64,000 bases of DNA from Labedella gwakjiensis (GCF_003014675.1 NZ_PYAU01000001.1:3286001-3350000); one strand, 5' to 3'; numbered from the stretch's first letter, positions 31,069 to 43,214 are shown. Notes: generated by a model from the letters alone, not told the origin. A program made the numbers and translations.

Positions 31069-34000
31069 ATGGCTCAGCGCCCTCCGTATTCCCAGTTCAG
31101 TCTCGTGCCCGAGGCCCAGGGCCTCTACAACCCGGCGGCCGAGAAGGACGCATGCGGTCTCGCCATGGTGGCGACACTGCGCGGCACCGCTGGACACGAC
31201 ATCATCGACGGTGCCCTCGACGCGCTCCGCAACCTCGAGCACCGCGGGGCCATCGGCTCCGACGCCGGCACCGGCGACGGCGCCGGCATCCTCACGCAGA
31301 TCCCTGACGAGTTCCTGCGCGCCGTCACGGACTTCGAGCTGCCGGCGATGGGGAGCTACGCGGTCGGCATGGCCTTCCTCCCGACGGATCGCGACGAGCG
31401 CGAGACGCTCAAGGCCCGCATCGCCGAGATCGCGGAGGACGAGAGCCTTCGCGTCCTCGGGTGGCGAGAGGTGCCGATCGCCCCGGACAACCTGGGCAAG
31501 CTCGCGCGGGCCGCGATGCCGGCGTTCGAGCAGCTCTTCGTCTCCAGCACCCTGACGGGGGAGGACGAGGCGCCCCGCTCCGGGATCGCGCTCGACCGCC
31601 AGACGTTCCGCCTGCGCAAGCGCGCGGAGCGCACCCTCGGCGCCTACTTCATCTCGCTCTCGAGCCGCACCCTCGTCTACAAGGGCATGGTCACGACGCT
31701 CCAGCTCGAGCCCTTCTATCCGGACCTGTCGGACGAGCGCTTCGCGTCGAAGCTCGCGATCGTGCACTCGCGGTATTCGACGAACACGTTCCCGTCGTGG
31801 CCGCTCGCTCAGCCGTTGCGCATGATGGCGCACAACGGCGAGATCAACACGGTCGAGGGCAACCGCAACTGGATGCGTGCCCGCCAGTCGCAGCTCGAAT
31901 CGGAGCTCATCGGGGACATCGACCCGCTGCTCCCCATCATCACGCCGGGCGCGAGCGACTCCGCGTCGTTCGACGAGGTCCTCGAGCTGCTCACGCTCAC
32001 CGGCCGATCGCTCCCGCACGCCATGATGATGATGGTCCCGGAGGCCTGGGAGAAGCAGCCGGACATCCCGAAGAGCCGGCGCGACTTCTACGAGTTCAAC
32101 TCGCTCCAGATGGAGCCGTGGGACGGGCCGGCCGCCCTCACTTTCACCGATGGCACACTCGTCGGTGCGACCCTCGACCGCAACGGTCTGCGTCCGGGAC
32201 GGTGGCTCGAGACGCATGACGGCTTCGTGGTCGTCGGCAGCGAGACCGGTGTGCTCGACATCGACCCGGCGCGCGTGAAGCGCAAGGGACGGCTCCGTCC
32301 CGGACGGATGTTCCTCGTCGACACGGAGGGCCAGCGCCTCATCGAGGACGACGAGATCAAGGACTCCCTCGCGGCGTCCCAGCCGTGGGGCGAGTGGCTC
32401 GACTCCGGCCGGATCCGCCTCGCGGACCTCCCGGAGCGCGAGCACATCGTTCACACGCCGGCGTCGGTCTCGCGGCGCCAGCGCACCTTCGGTTACACGC
32501 AGGAGGAGGTGCGCATCCTCCTCATGCCCATGGGCCAGAACGGTGCGGAGCCGCTCGGCGCGATGGGGTCCGACACGCCGATCGCCGTCCTGTCGAAGCG
32601 CCCCCGTCTGCTCTTCGACTATTTCGTCCAGCAGTTCGCCCAGGTGACGAATCCGCCTCTCGACTCGATCAGGGAAGAGGTCGTCACCTCGCTGTCCTCC
32701 GGCCTCGGCCCGGAGCGGAACCTGCTCTCGTGGGGACCGGAGCACGCGAAGCAGGTCATCCTCGACTTCCCCGTCATCGACAACGACGAGCTCGCGAAGA
32801 TCCAGCACATCGACCCGCGGCCGGGCGCCCGCACGACCACGACGATCCGCGGTCTCTACCGCGTCGACGACGGCCCGCAGGCGATGCAGTCGCGTATCGC
32901 CGAGATGTGCGCGGAGGTCGACGAGGCGATCGAGGCCGGGAGCGAGTTCATCGTCCTGAGCGACCGCGACTCCACGAAGGAGCTCGCACCGATCCCGTCC
33001 CTGTTGATGCTCGCGGCGGTCCAGCACCACCTCATCCGAGAGCAGAACCGGATGAAGGTCGGACTCGTCGTCGAGGCCGGCGACGTCCGCGAGGTCCACC
33101 ACGTCGCGCTGCTCATCGGGTACGGCGCCTCCGCGGTGAACCCGTATCTCGCGATGGAGTCCTGCGAGGACCTCGTGCGGGCCGGGATGATCTCCGGGAT
33201 CACTCCGGAGAAGGCCGTGAAGAACCTGATCTACGCGCTCGGCAAGGGCGTGCTCAAGATCATGTCCAAGATGGGCATCTCGACCGTGTCCTCGTATGCG
33301 GGTGCTCAGGCGTTCGAGGCCGTCGGTCTCAGCCAGTCGTTCGTCGACGCCTATTTCACGGGCACGGAGTCCAAGCTCGGAGGCGTCGGGATCGACGTGA
33401 TCGCGAAGGAGAACGCCGAGCGCCATCGCGCCGCGTACCCCGAGGACCCCGCTGCGGTCGCGCACGAGCGGCTCGCGAGCGGCGGCGAGTACCAGTGGCG
33501 CCGCGACGGGCAGCCCCACCTCTTCAACCCCGACACGGTGTTCCGCCTCCAGCACTCGACGCGCACCCGGCGATACGACATCTTCCGTGAGTACACGGCC
33601 ATGGTCGACGGTCAGGCGGAGGAGCTCATGACCCTCCGCGGCATGTTCGCCCTGAAGAAGGGCGTCCGGCCGTCGATCCCGCTCGACGAGGTCGAGCCGA
33701 TCGAGGCGATCGTCAAGCGGTTCTCGACCGGAGCGATGAGCTACGGCTCGATCTCGCAGGAAGCGCACGAGACCCTCGCGATCGCGATGAACCGGCTCGG
33801 CGCCAAGTCGAACACGGGGGAGGGCGGCGAGGACGTCGACCGTCTCCTCGACCCCGAGCGCCGCAGCAGCATCAAGCAGGTGGCCTCCGGTCGCTTCGGC
33901 GTCACGAGCATGTACCTCACGCACGCCGACGACATCCAGATCAAGCTCGCCCAGGGCGCCAAGCCGGGAGAAGGCGGTCAGCTCCCGCCGGCCAAGGTGT

Positions 34001-35635
34001 ACCCCTGGGTCGCTCGAACGCGTCACGCGACTCCGGGCGTCGGCCTCATCTCGCCGCCCCCGCACCACGACATCTACTCGATCGAGGACCTCAAGCAGCT
34101 CATCTTCGACCTCAAGCGGGCGAATCCGAAGGCTCGGATCCACACGAAGCTCGTGAGCCAGTCGGGAATCGGTGCGGTCGCGGCCGGGGTCGCCAAGGCG
34201 CTCTCCGACGTGATCCTCGTCTCGGGCCACGACGGCGGAACGGGCGCGAGTCCGCTCAACTCGCTGAAGCACGCCGGCACGCCGTGGGAACTCGGTCTCG
34301 CCGAGACCCAGCAGACGCTCATGCTCAACGGGATGCGCGACCGGGTGGTCGTGCAGGTCGACGGCCAGCTCAAGACCGGCCGCGACGTCGTCGTGGGCGC
34401 CTTGCTGGGAGCTGAGGAGTTCGGCTTCGCGACGGCACCACTCGTCGTCTCCGGTTGCATCATGATGCGCGTCTGCCACCTCGACACGTGTCCTGTCGGC
34501 GTCGCGACGCAGAACCCGGAGCTCCGCGCCCGCTTCAACGGCAAGCCCGAGTTCATCGTGAACTTCTTCGAGTTCATCGCCCAGGAGGTGCGCGAGTATC
34601 TCGCCGAGCTGGGCTTCCGCTCGCTCGACGAGGCGATCGGTCATCACGAGGTGCTCGACGTCGATCGCGCCGTCGACCACTGGAAGGCGTCGGGTCTCGA
34701 CCTCGCGCCGATCCTCGTGGGCCCCGACTTCGCGGACGACGAGCCGCGGCTGAATGCGCGCGAGCAGAACCACGAGCTCGAGGACCACTTCGACGTGCGC
34801 CTCATCCGCGACAGCCGTGACGTGCTGGAGCACGGCGGCAGCGTGAAGATCGAGCTGCCCGTGCGCAACACCGCCCGTGCCGTCGGAACGATGCTCGGCC
34901 ACGAGGTCACCATCCGTCACGGCGAACACGGCCTCCCGGTCGGATCCATCGACGTGACCCTGCACGGCTCCGCCGGCCAGTCTTTCGGTGCGTTCCTGCC
35001 CAACGGCATCACGCTGCGCCTCGAGGGCGACTCGAACGACTACGTGGGCAAGGGGCTCTCCGGCGGTCAGATCGTCATCCGACCGGCGCGGGGCAGCGGC
35101 TTCGTCGCCGAGGAGAACGTCATCGCCGGAAACGTGATCGGTTACGGGGCGACGCAGGGCACGATGTTCCTGCGCGGCATCGTCGGCGAACGGTTCCTCG
35201 TCCGCAACTCGGGCGTGACGGCCGTCGTCGACGGCGTGGGAGACCACGCGCTCGAATACATGACGGGTGGGCTCGCTCTCATCCTCGGTGGCACCGGCCG
35301 CAACCTCGGCGCCGGCATGTCGGGTGGCACGGCCTACGTCTACGACCTCGACGAGGCACGGGTGAACACCCAGTCCCTGCAGTCGGGAGAGCTGTCGCTC
35401 CTTCCGCTCGACTCGGCCGATGTCGAGATCGTGACGGATCTGCTCGAGAGGCACCAGGCGGAGACCGGCTCGACGCTCGCGGAACGGCTCCTCGCCGATC
35501 CGGAGACGATGGACAAGTTCGTGAAAGTACTCCCACGCGACTACGCGGCCGTCCTCGAGACGCGCCGTGGAGCGATCGACGAGGGGCTCGACCCCGACGG
35601 CGATGTCGTGTGGCGACGGATTCTGGAGGTGACCG

Positions 35636-35643
<8 letters not shown>
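31069..35643 (+). CDS. gltB: Glutamate synthase large subunit
   Basis: GltB hydrolyses glutamine and transfers ammonia to 2-oxoglutarate. ATG 31069, 8 bases after GAGGACGG, gives 1524 residues and puts the catalytic cysteine at Cys29 in EKDACGLAM, exposed after a short propeptide is cut; an upstream ATG at 31027 has no ribosome site. Modules in order are the class II amidotransferase domain, central domain, FMN-binding synthase domain with GEGGED and [11 protein letters not shown] and the 3Fe-4S cysteines in [15 protein letters not shown], and the C-terminal beta-helix ([11 protein letters not shown]). It overlaps gltD by 8 bases. Confidence 0.96.
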
Positions 35644-37093
<1,450 letters not shown>

Positions 37094-37105
37094 ACTTCCG
37101 CAAGG

Positions 37106-37123
37106 AGCGGCCGAACGGCCGCT
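37106..37123 (+). terminator. Compact hairpin between gltD and pyk
   Basis: AGCGGCCG and CGGCCGCT form an 8-base perfect palindrome around AA, in practice a 7-pair stem with a four-base loop. It may end gltD transcripts or form a structured 5' end on pyk mRNA. No U run follows. Confidence 0.45.
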
Positions 37124-37175
37124 TCGTCCCGCCATCCACGCGCACATCAGCGCAAAATTTGGAGAAGACCAACGC

Positions 37176-38591
37176 ATGAGACGTGCAAAGATCGTCGCGA
37201 CCCTGGGTCCGGCGACCTCCAGCTACGAGAACATCCGAGCCATCCTCGAGGCCGGTGTCGACGTGGCCCGGATGAACCTCAGCCACGGCAGCTACGAGGT
37301 CCACGAGGGCGTCTACGCCAACATCCGCAAGGCCGCAGACGACGTCGACAAGGCCGTCGCGGTGCTCGTCGACCTGCAGGGTCCGAAGATCCGCCTCGGC
37401 AAGTTCTCGGACGGACCCCACGATCTCGCCGTCGGAGACATCTTCAAGATCACCACAGAGGACATCCTCGGCACCAAGGAGATCTGCGGCACGACGTTCA
37501 AGGGCCTCCCGCAGGACGTCGCCCCCGGCGACTTCCTCCTGATCGACGATGGCAAGGTCCGCGTCAAGGTCCTCGAGACGGACGGCGTCGTCGTCACGAC
37601 CGAGGTCATCGTCGCCGGCCCCGTCTCGGACAACAAGGGCATCAACCTGCCCGGCGTCGCGGTCAACGTCCCGGCTCTGTCCGAGAAGGACGAGGCCGAC
37701 CTGCGCTGGGGACTCCGTCTCGGCGCCGACATCATCGCGCTGTCGTTCGTCCGCAACGCGGAGGACATCGTCCGCGTCCACGAGATCATGGCGGAGGAGG
37801 GGCGCAAGCTCCCCGTCGTCGCGAAGATCGAGAAGCCGCAGGCCGTCGACAACCTCGAGGACATCACCGAGGCGTTCGACGCGATCATGGTCGCGCGTGG
37901 AGACCTCGGCGTCGAGCTGCCGCTCGAGGCCGTTCCGATCGTGCAGAAGCGCGCCATCGAGATCGCGCGTCGCCTCGCGAAGCCGGTCATCGTCGCCACG
38001 CAGATGCTCGAGTCGATGATCTCGAGCCCCGTCCCGACGCGCGCCGAGACGTCCGACGTCGCGAACGCCGTCCTCGACGGCGCCGACGCCGTCATGCTGT
38101 CCGGTGAGACGAGCGTGGGCAAGTACCCGGTCGTCACCGTCCAGACCATGGCGCGCATCGTGTCGTCGACCGAGGAGCACGGCCTCGAGCGCGTTCCGGC
38201 GCTCGGCACGAAGCCGCGTACGCAGGCCGGCGCGATCACGCTCGCCGCCGTCGACATCGCGAACTTCGTCGAGGCCAAGTATCTCTGCGTGTTCACCGAA
38301 TCGGGGGAGTCGGTGCGCCGGATGAGCCGTCTGCGCAGCCCCATCCCCATCCTGGCGTTCACGCCCGACCCCGCGATCCGCCGCCGCATGGCGCTCAACT
38401 GGGGTGTGGAGTCCTTCGTGGTCGACCGCGTCACGCACACGGACCAGATGGTCGCGCAGGTCGACGAGGTGCTCACCTCGACGGGCCGCGCCGAGACGGG
38501 CGAGAAGGTCATCATCATCTCCGGTTCCCCTCCCGGAATCCCCGGCTCGACGAACGACGTCCGCGTTCACAACGTGGGCGACGTCCTGTAG
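37176..38591 (+). CDS. pyk: Pyruvate kinase
   Basis: It makes pyruvate and ATP from phosphoenolpyruvate and ADP. ATG 37176, 8 bases after GGAGAA, gives 471 residues starting MRRAKIVATLGPATSS. Active-site motifs are ARMNLSHG, DLQGPKIR, the Lys of VVAKIEKPQA and MVARGDLGVELP. The C-terminal allosteric domain is complete. The upstream frame through gltD is not coding. A long hairpin terminates it. Confidence 0.97.
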   Translation: MRRAKIVATLGPATSSYENIRAILEAGVDVARMNLSHGSYEVHEGVYANIRKAADDVDKAVAVLVDLQGPKIRLGKFSDGPHDLAVGDIFKITTEDILGTKEICGTTFKGLPQDVAPGDFLLIDDGKVRVKVLETDGVVVTTEVIVAGPVSDNKGINLPGVAVNVPALSEKDEADLRWGLRLGADIIALSFVRNAEDIVRVHEIMAEEGRKLPVVAKIEKPQAVDNLEDITEAFDAIMVARGDLGVELPLEAVPIVQKRAIEIARRLAKPVIVATQMLESMISSPVPTRAETSDVANAVLDGADAVMLSGETSVGKYPVVTVQTMARIVSSTEEHGLERVPALGTKPRTQAGAITLAAVDIANFVEAKYLCVFTESGESVRRMSRLRSPIPILAFTPDPAIRRRMALNWGVESFVVDRVTHTDQMVAQVDEVLTSTGRAETGEKVIIISGSPPGIPGSTNDVRVHNVGDVL

Positions 38592-38608
38592 AGGACAACG
38601 GCCGGACC

Positions 38609-38648
38609 GGGGCCGTCGTCGATGTCATCCGACATCGACGACGGCCTC
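38609..38648 (+). terminator. Hairpin terminator after pyk
   Basis: GGCCGTCGTCGATGTC (38611-38626) pairs perfectly with GACATCGACGACGGCC (38631-38646) around ATCC, and two more pairs can extend the base. It separates pyk from the convergent minus-strand gene and may act in both directions. Confidence 0.8.
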
Positions 38649-38677
38649 CGTCGTTCCCGCGAGCAGTCGAGCGTCCG

Positions 38678-39192
38678 CTAGTCCTCGAGGGCTCGCTGAC
38701 GGTCGAACTCGTCACGGTACCGGCCGGCCATCGCACGCGTGAACCGTGCGTCGGGTGAGCGGGTCACCCTCCACAACGCGGCACGGACGAGGAAGACGAC
38801 GGGGAGGCGCAGGCGGCTCCGATGAAGAGCTGGCGCGCGAGATCGGTGCGCCAGGGGAGACCCGTCAGGTCGAGGAGGAACAGCCCGACGATGTAGACGG
38901 GAAGCGTGATGGACGGCAGCCAAAGCTTTCGTACGCTTCGCCGGAATCCGTCCTCCAGAGCCTCACCGGAGGCGAGCTCGATGGAGTCGCCGACGCGGTA
39001 CCGCCGCCAACCCTCGACCTCGACCACGTCGTGGTCGAGGTGGCTTTCGTCGGCCGCCTTCCTCCGGTCGCGGATGCGGGCGTACTCCGCGGAGGAGAAA
39101 TGCGCGACCTCGCGGTCTCCGTCGTCATCGACGACGACGAACCAGCCGTCCTCGAGGTCGTGGGGAGACTCGATCGTCCGCCGGATGCTCAT
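38678..39192 (-). pseudogene. Membrane protein of unknown function, apparent frameshift
   Basis: From ATG 39192 (GAGGAG 7 bases before it) the frame encodes an acidic soluble part starting MSIRRTIESPHDLEDGWFVV and then hydrophobic segments around LPVYIVGLFLLDL. Near 38801-38804 the frame changes: the first frame runs into a serine-rich tail and stops at 38764, while the -1 frame continues as VVFLVRAALWRVTRSPDARF and ends in RDEFDRQRALED at 38678. One extra C (minus strand) in the C4 run restores a single 171-residue protein with two membrane segments. The gene may be mutated, shifted by slippage, or affected by a sequencing error. No family is recognised. Confidence 0.65.
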
Positions 39193-39285
39193 CAGTCGTC
39201 TCCTCGACGAAGAAGTGTCCCGCGGAGGGTCTTCACGCGAGCGTTCTCGCCGCTCCATACAGGGGAGAGTAGAGGAGATGGATTG

Positions 39286-39368
39286 TGCCGGTGGTGGGAC
39301 TCGAACCCACACGCCCTCTCGGACAAAGCATTTTGAGTGCTCCGCGTCTGCCATTCCGCCACACCGGC
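39286..39368 (-). tRNA. tRNA-Leu (anticodon CAA)
   Basis: The minus strand folds as a class II tRNA of 83 bases: acceptor GCCGGTG with CACCGGC and discriminator A, D-loop GCGGAATGGCAGACGC, anticodon arm GAGCA-CTCAAAA-TGCTT, a long variable arm and the T-arm GTGGGTTCGAGTCCCAC. The seven-base loop CTCAAAA places CAA at 34-36, so it reads UUG. No CCA is encoded. It lies upstream of the frameshifted minus-strand gene and back to back with pdtaR. Confidence 0.96.
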
Positions 39369-39394
39369 GCACAACACCGTGGATCAGGTTACCG

Positions 39395-39400
39395 TAGGAT
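39395..39400 (+). promoter_or_regulatory. Putative -10 box TAGGAT of pdtaR (leaderless)
   Basis: TAGGAT is followed by 6 bases (CGACTT) and the GTG start of pdtaR. No Shine-Dalgarno is present, so a leaderless transcript is predicted. On the other strand the same spacer must hold the tRNA-Leu promoter. Confidence 0.6.
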
Positions 39401-39406
39401 CGACTT

Positions 39407-40012
39407 GTGACCGAGCACGAAGAACCTGCAACAGCTCCCCGACGCGTCGTCGTCGCGGAGGACGAGTCCTTGATCCGACTGGACATCGTCGAGATCCTCC
39501 GAGACAACGGTTTCGAGGTCGTCGGCGAGGCCGGCGACGGCGAAACGGCCGTCGCTCTCGCCACCGAGCTGCGCCCCGACCTCGTCGTCATGGACGTCCG
39601 CATGCCGCAGCTCGACGGCATCGCCGCCGCGCGCCGCATCACGGAGGCCCAGATCGCCCCGGTGGTGCTCCTCACGGCCTTCAGTCAGAAGGAGCTCGTC
39701 GAGCAGGCTGCCGACGCCGGGGCACTCGCGTACGTCGTGAAGCCCTTCACGCCCAACGATCTCCTCCCGGCGATCGAGATCGCGCTCAGCCGCTACCAGC
39801 AGATCATCACCCTCGAAGCCGAGGTCGCCGACATGGTCGAGCGCTTCGAGACCCGCAAGCTCGTCGACCGCGCGAAGGGGCTGCTCAACGAGAAGATGGG
39901 CCTCTCGGAGCCCGAGGCGTTCCGCTGGATCCAGAAGGCATCGATGGATCGGCGGCTCACGATGCACGACGTCGCCCAGGCGATCATCGAACAGCTCGCC
40001 GCCAAGAAGTAG
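39407..40012 (+). CDS. pdtaR: ANTAR-domain response regulator, PdtaR-like
   Basis: The 201-residue protein has a receiver domain (about 12-125) with acidic Glu18/Asp19, phospho-acceptor Asp63 in VVMDVRMPQLDG, and the Thr of LLTAFS and Lys of VVKPF. A coiled helix then leads into an ANTAR RNA-binding domain at about 135-195 (LVDRAKGLLNEKMGLSEPEA). ANTAR proteins bind paired hexaloop RNA and act as antiterminators or on translation. The mycobacterial homologue works with the PdtaS kinase, whose gene is not here. It sits near polA, as in mycobacteria. Confidence 0.92.
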   Translation: MTEHEEPATAPRRVVVAEDESLIRLDIVEILRDNGFEVVGEAGDGETAVALATELRPDLVVMDVRMPQLDGIAAARRITEAQIAPVVLLTAFSQKELVEQAADAGALAYVVKPFTPNDLLPAIEIALSRYQQIITLEAEVADMVERFETRKLVDRAKGLLNEKMGLSEPEAFRWIQKASMDRRLTMHDVAQAIIEQLAAKK

Positions 40013-40027
40013 CGAGACACCCCGACG

Positions 40028-40067
40028 ACGACGAAGCCCCCGGCGATGGCGCCGGGGGCTTCGTCGT
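40028..40067 (+). terminator. Strong hairpin terminator between pdtaR and the thioesterase gene
   Basis: ACGACGAAGCCCCCGGCG pairs perfectly over 18 bases with CGCCGGGGGCTTCGTCGT around ATGG. It lies between two convergent genes and is symmetrical enough to serve both. The outer arm matches those at 15793 and 62398. Confidence 0.88.
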
Positions 40068-40083
40068 GAGCGGGTGCGAGCGC

Positions 40084-40500
40084 TCAGCGGTCCTTGATGA
40101 GATTCGTGATGCGGATCGTCGAGCAGCGCCGACCTGCCTCGTCCGTCACCGCGATCTCGTGGACCGTCAGTGAACGCCCCAGATGGATCGGGGTGCAGAC
40201 TCCCGTGACGATCCCGGACGTCGCGGATCGGGTGTGGGTCGCGTTGATGTCGATCCCGACGGCCAGCCGATCCGCGCCGGCCCACAGGTTCGCCGCCATC
40301 GAGCCGAGAGACTCCCCGAGCACGACATATGCTCCGCCGTGCAGCAGCATCGCCGGCTGGGTGTTGCCCTCGACGGGCATCGTGGCCACGGAACGGTCGA
40401 CGGAGAACTCGGTGAACTCGATGCCCATCTTCTCCGCGAGGGCTCCGGCCCCCCGTTTCCGGACGAAGTCGAGCGCGTCCTCGTGTCGGTCTTCGGGCAT
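40084..40500 (-). CDS. Hotdog-fold acyl-CoA thioesterase
   Basis: The 138-residue protein has the PaaI-type hotdog pattern: MGIEFTEFSVDR, the helix motif LLHGGAYVVLGESLGSMAA with the catalytic-type Glu, and INATHTRSATSG. Such enzymes hydrolyse phenylacetyl-CoA or 1,4-dihydroxy-2-naphthoyl-CoA; the substrate here cannot be told. It is divergent from polA with only 59 bases between the start codons, and convergent with pdtaR. A thioesterase next to polA is frequent in Actinobacteria. Confidence 0.86.
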   Translation of the reverse strand: MPEDRHEDALDFVRKRGAGALAEKMGIEFTEFSVDRSVATMPVEGNTQPAMLLHGGAYVVLGESLGSMAANLWAGADRLAVGIDINATHTRSATSGIVTGVCTPIHLGRSLTVHEIAVTDEAGRRCSTIRITNLIKDR

Positions 40501-40547
40501 GATCGCCTCCTGGTCGTCGCCCGCCGGGCACCGTCGGAGGTGGCTTG

Positions 40548-40553
40548 TAGGCT
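40548..40553 (+). promoter_or_regulatory. Putative -10 box TAGGCT of polA (leaderless)
   Basis: TAGGCT is followed by 6 bases and the GTG of polA at 40560. There is no Shine-Dalgarno. The divergent thioesterase promoter must share this 59-base region. Confidence 0.6.
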
Positions 40554-40559
40554 GGGCGT

Positions 40560-43214
40560 GTGTCGGAATCCGAAAAGCCTACCCTCCTCGTCATCGACGG
40601 TCACTCGCTCGCATTCCGGGCGTTCTACGCCCTTCCGGTCGACAGTTTCCAGACCAGGGATGGACAGCACACGAACGCCATCCACGGCTTCATCGCGATG
40701 CTCATCAACCTGCTCAAGGCGGAGAAGCCCACGCATCTCGCCGTGGCGTTCGACATCTCGCGTTTCAGCTTCCGCACGCGCGAGTATCCGGAGTACAAGG
40801 GCACGCGAGGAGAGACGCCGTCCGAATTCATCGGGCAGGTCCCGCTCCTCCAGGACGCGCTCAAGGCCATGAACATCGCGACGATCATGCTCGAGGACTT
40901 CGAGGCCGACGACGTGCTCGCGACGCTCTCGGTTCGCGCCACGGAGCAGGGGTTCCGGACGCTGCTCGTCTCCGGGGATCGCGACACCATCCAGCTCGTC
41001 AACGACGACGTCACTCTGCTCTACCCGTCGCGTCAGGGTGTCTCCGATCTCACCCGCTACGACCCGGCGAAGGTCAGAGAGCGGTACGGCATCGAGCCGC
41101 ACCAGTACCCGGAGGTCGCCGCCCTCGTCGGGGAGACGAGCGACAACCTCCCCGGCGTGCCGAAGGTGGGTGAGAAGACCGCGGTCAAGTGGCTGGGTCT
41201 GTACGGGAGCCTCGACGGAATCCTCGAGAACGCCGACAAGATCACGGGCAAGGTGGGGGAGAGCCTTCGCGAGCACAAGGAGAACGCGGTCCGCAACCGC
41301 CGCTTGAACCGACTCGTCACGGACGCGCCGGTCGAGGTCGGGATCGACGAGCTCGAGAAGCAGCCGATCGACGAAGAGGAGGTGCGGTCCGTCTTCGGAC
41401 GGCTCGAGTTCCGGACGCTCCTCGAACGCGTCCTCACGCTCGAGGGGATCGCCGGCGGTGAACCCGTCGTCTCCGCTCCCCGCATCACGGTGCCGGCCAC
41501 ACAGCGCCTCCTGGACGAGGAACTGCGCGGCTGGCTGACGCGATCGATGGCGGCGTCGCCCCACGGACTCGGGCTCAGCATCGACGTGCTCGACGGCCGA
41601 CCGGTGTCGGCGGGAATCGCGTCGGCCGATGAGATCGTCCTGCTTCCGTGGCAGACGGGCGGGGCAGACTACGCGCCGTTCGAGGAGTGGCTCGCGAGCG
41701 ACGCGCCCAAGCTCATGCACGACGCCAAGCCGCAGGTGAAGGCCCTCGCTCGCGCCGGTGTGCCGTTCGCCGGTCTCGCGTTCGACACGCAGATCGGGGC
41801 CTGGCTCCTCGCTCCCGGCGGCAAGGAGGCGTCGCTCGCGGACCTCACCCGGAAGATGCTCGACGAGGACCTCCCTGCTGCCGACCCCAACCAGCTCGTC
41901 CCCGACGACGACGCTCCCACCGCAGCCACCGCGGCCTGGTACGTCGGTCGCATCGTCGACCAGCTCACGACGGCGCTCGATGCCGGCTCGCTCGGGGTTC
42001 TCCGCGACATCGAGATGCCGACTCTCCTCGTGATCGCAGCCATGGAGCTCCGCGGAGTCACGGTCGACCATGCGTCCCTCGCCGATCTCTCGGGCGGGTT
42101 GGGCACCCGCGCCGCCGACCTCGCGGAGGCCGCTTTCGCCGAGATCGGGCGCGAGGTCAATCTCGGGTCGCCGAAGCAGCTCCAGGAGGTGCTCTTCGAT
42201 CAGCTCGGCATGCCGAAGACACGCCCGAACAAGACGGGATACTCCACCGACGCCGGTGCGCTGGCCGACCTCCAGGCGAGCAATCCGCACCCGTTCCTCG
42301 ACCTCCTCCTGCAGCACCGCGACGCGACGAAGCTCCGCCAGATCGTGGAGACCCTCGACAAGTCGATCGCCGACGACGGCCGCATCCACACGCGCTACGT
42401 CCAGAGCGGCACGGCCACCGGCCGTATCTCGTCGACCGACCCCAACCTGCAGAACATCCCGGTCCGCACGGAGGAGGGTCGGCGCATCCGGCAGTCGTTC
42501 CGGGTCGGCGACGGCTACGACACGTTGCTCACCGCGGACTATTCGCAGATCGAGATGCGCATCATGGCCCACCTCTCGGGCGACGCCGGACTCATCGAAG
42601 CCTTCCGCTCGGGCGAGGATCTGCACCGCTTCGTGGGTGCCCGCATCTTCGGAGTGGATCCAGCGGACGTCACGAATCTGATGCGCACGAAGGTCAAGGC
42701 CATGTCCTACGGGCTGGCCTACGGTCTCAGCGCTTTCGGGCTCTCCAAGCAGCTTCGGATCGATCAGTCCGAGGCCAAGGTGCTCATGACCGACTACTTC
42801 GAGCGCTTCGGCGCCGTCCGCGACTACCTGAGGGATGTCGTCGTCCAGGCCAAGGTGGACGGGTACACGACGACGATCTTCGGTCGCCGTCGTCCCTTCC
42901 CCGACCTCTCCAGTCCCAACCGCGTGCTCCGTGACAACGCCGAGCGCGCTGCGCTCAACTCGCCCATCCAGGGTTCCGCCGCCGACATCATGAAGTTCGC
43001 GATGATGCGCGTGGAGGAGGACCTCACGAGCAGGGGCCTGCGCTCCCGCATGCTCATGACCGTCCACGACGAGTTGATCTTCGAGGTCGACGCGTCTGAG
43101 ACGGACGAGGTCGAGGAGATCGTGACCTCTCGGATGGCCGGAGCGGCCGACCTCACGGTGCCGCTCGAGGTACAGCTCGGTCACGGCACGGATTGGGACG
43201 CCGCCGCCCACTGA
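40560..43214 (+). CDS. polA: DNA polymerase I
   Basis: Pol I removes RNA primers and fills gaps in replication and repair. The 884-residue protein has a 5' nuclease domain (about 1-295; LLVIDGHSLAFRAFYA, FEADDVLATL), a 3'-5' exonuclease-like domain (about 305-480) and the family A polymerase domain (about 490-884; TADYSQIEMR, the O-helix KAMSYGLAYGLSAFG and VHDELIFEV). In the exo-like domain the metal motif DxE reads GLSIDVLDG, lacking the Glu, so proofreading is probably lost, as in other actinobacterial Pol I. GTG start, leaderless. Confidence 0.97.
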   Translation: MSESEKPTLLVIDGHSLAFRAFYALPVDSFQTRDGQHTNAIHGFIAMLINLLKAEKPTHLAVAFDISRFSFRTREYPEYKGTRGETPSEFIGQVPLLQDALKAMNIATIMLEDFEADDVLATLSVRATEQGFRTLLVSGDRDTIQLVNDDVTLLYPSRQGVSDLTRYDPAKVRERYGIEPHQYPEVAALVGETSDNLPGVPKVGEKTAVKWLGLYGSLDGILENADKITGKVGESLREHKENAVRNRRLNRLVTDAPVEVGIDELEKQPIDEEEVRSVFGRLEFRTLLERVLTLEGIAGGEPVVSAPRITVPATQRLLDEELRGWLTRSMAASPHGLGLSIDVLDGRPVSAGIASADEIVLLPWQTGGADYAPFEEWLASDAPKLMHDAKPQVKALARAGVPFAGLAFDTQIGAWLLAPGGKEASLADLTRKMLDEDLPAADPNQLVPDDDAPTAATAAWYVGRIVDQLTTALDAGSLGVLRDIEMPTLLVIAAMELRGVTVDHASLADLSGGLGTRAADLAEAAFAEIGREVNLGSPKQLQEVLFDQLGMPKTRPNKTGYSTDAGALADLQASNPHPFLDLLLQHRDATKLRQIVETLDKSIADDGRIHTRYVQSGTATGRISSTDPNLQNIPVRTEEGRRIRQSFRVGDGYDTLLTADYSQIEMRIMAHLSGDAGLIEAFRSGEDLHRFVGARIFGVDPADVTNLMRTKVKAMSYGLAYGLSAFGLSKQLRIDQSEAKVLMTDYFERFGAVRDYLRDVVVQAKVDGYTTTIFGRRRPFPDLSSPNRVLRDNAERAALNSPIQGSAADIMKFAMMRVEEDLTSRGLRSRMLMTVHDELIFEVDASETDEVEEIVTSRMAGAADLTVPLEVQLGHGTDWDAAAH

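Noticed and set aside
38764-39675. A 303-codon minus-strand frame covering the tRNA-Leu
   Set aside because: Its N-terminal part reads through the tRNA gene and pdtaR. Only the part from ATG 39192 has a ribosome site and coding character.
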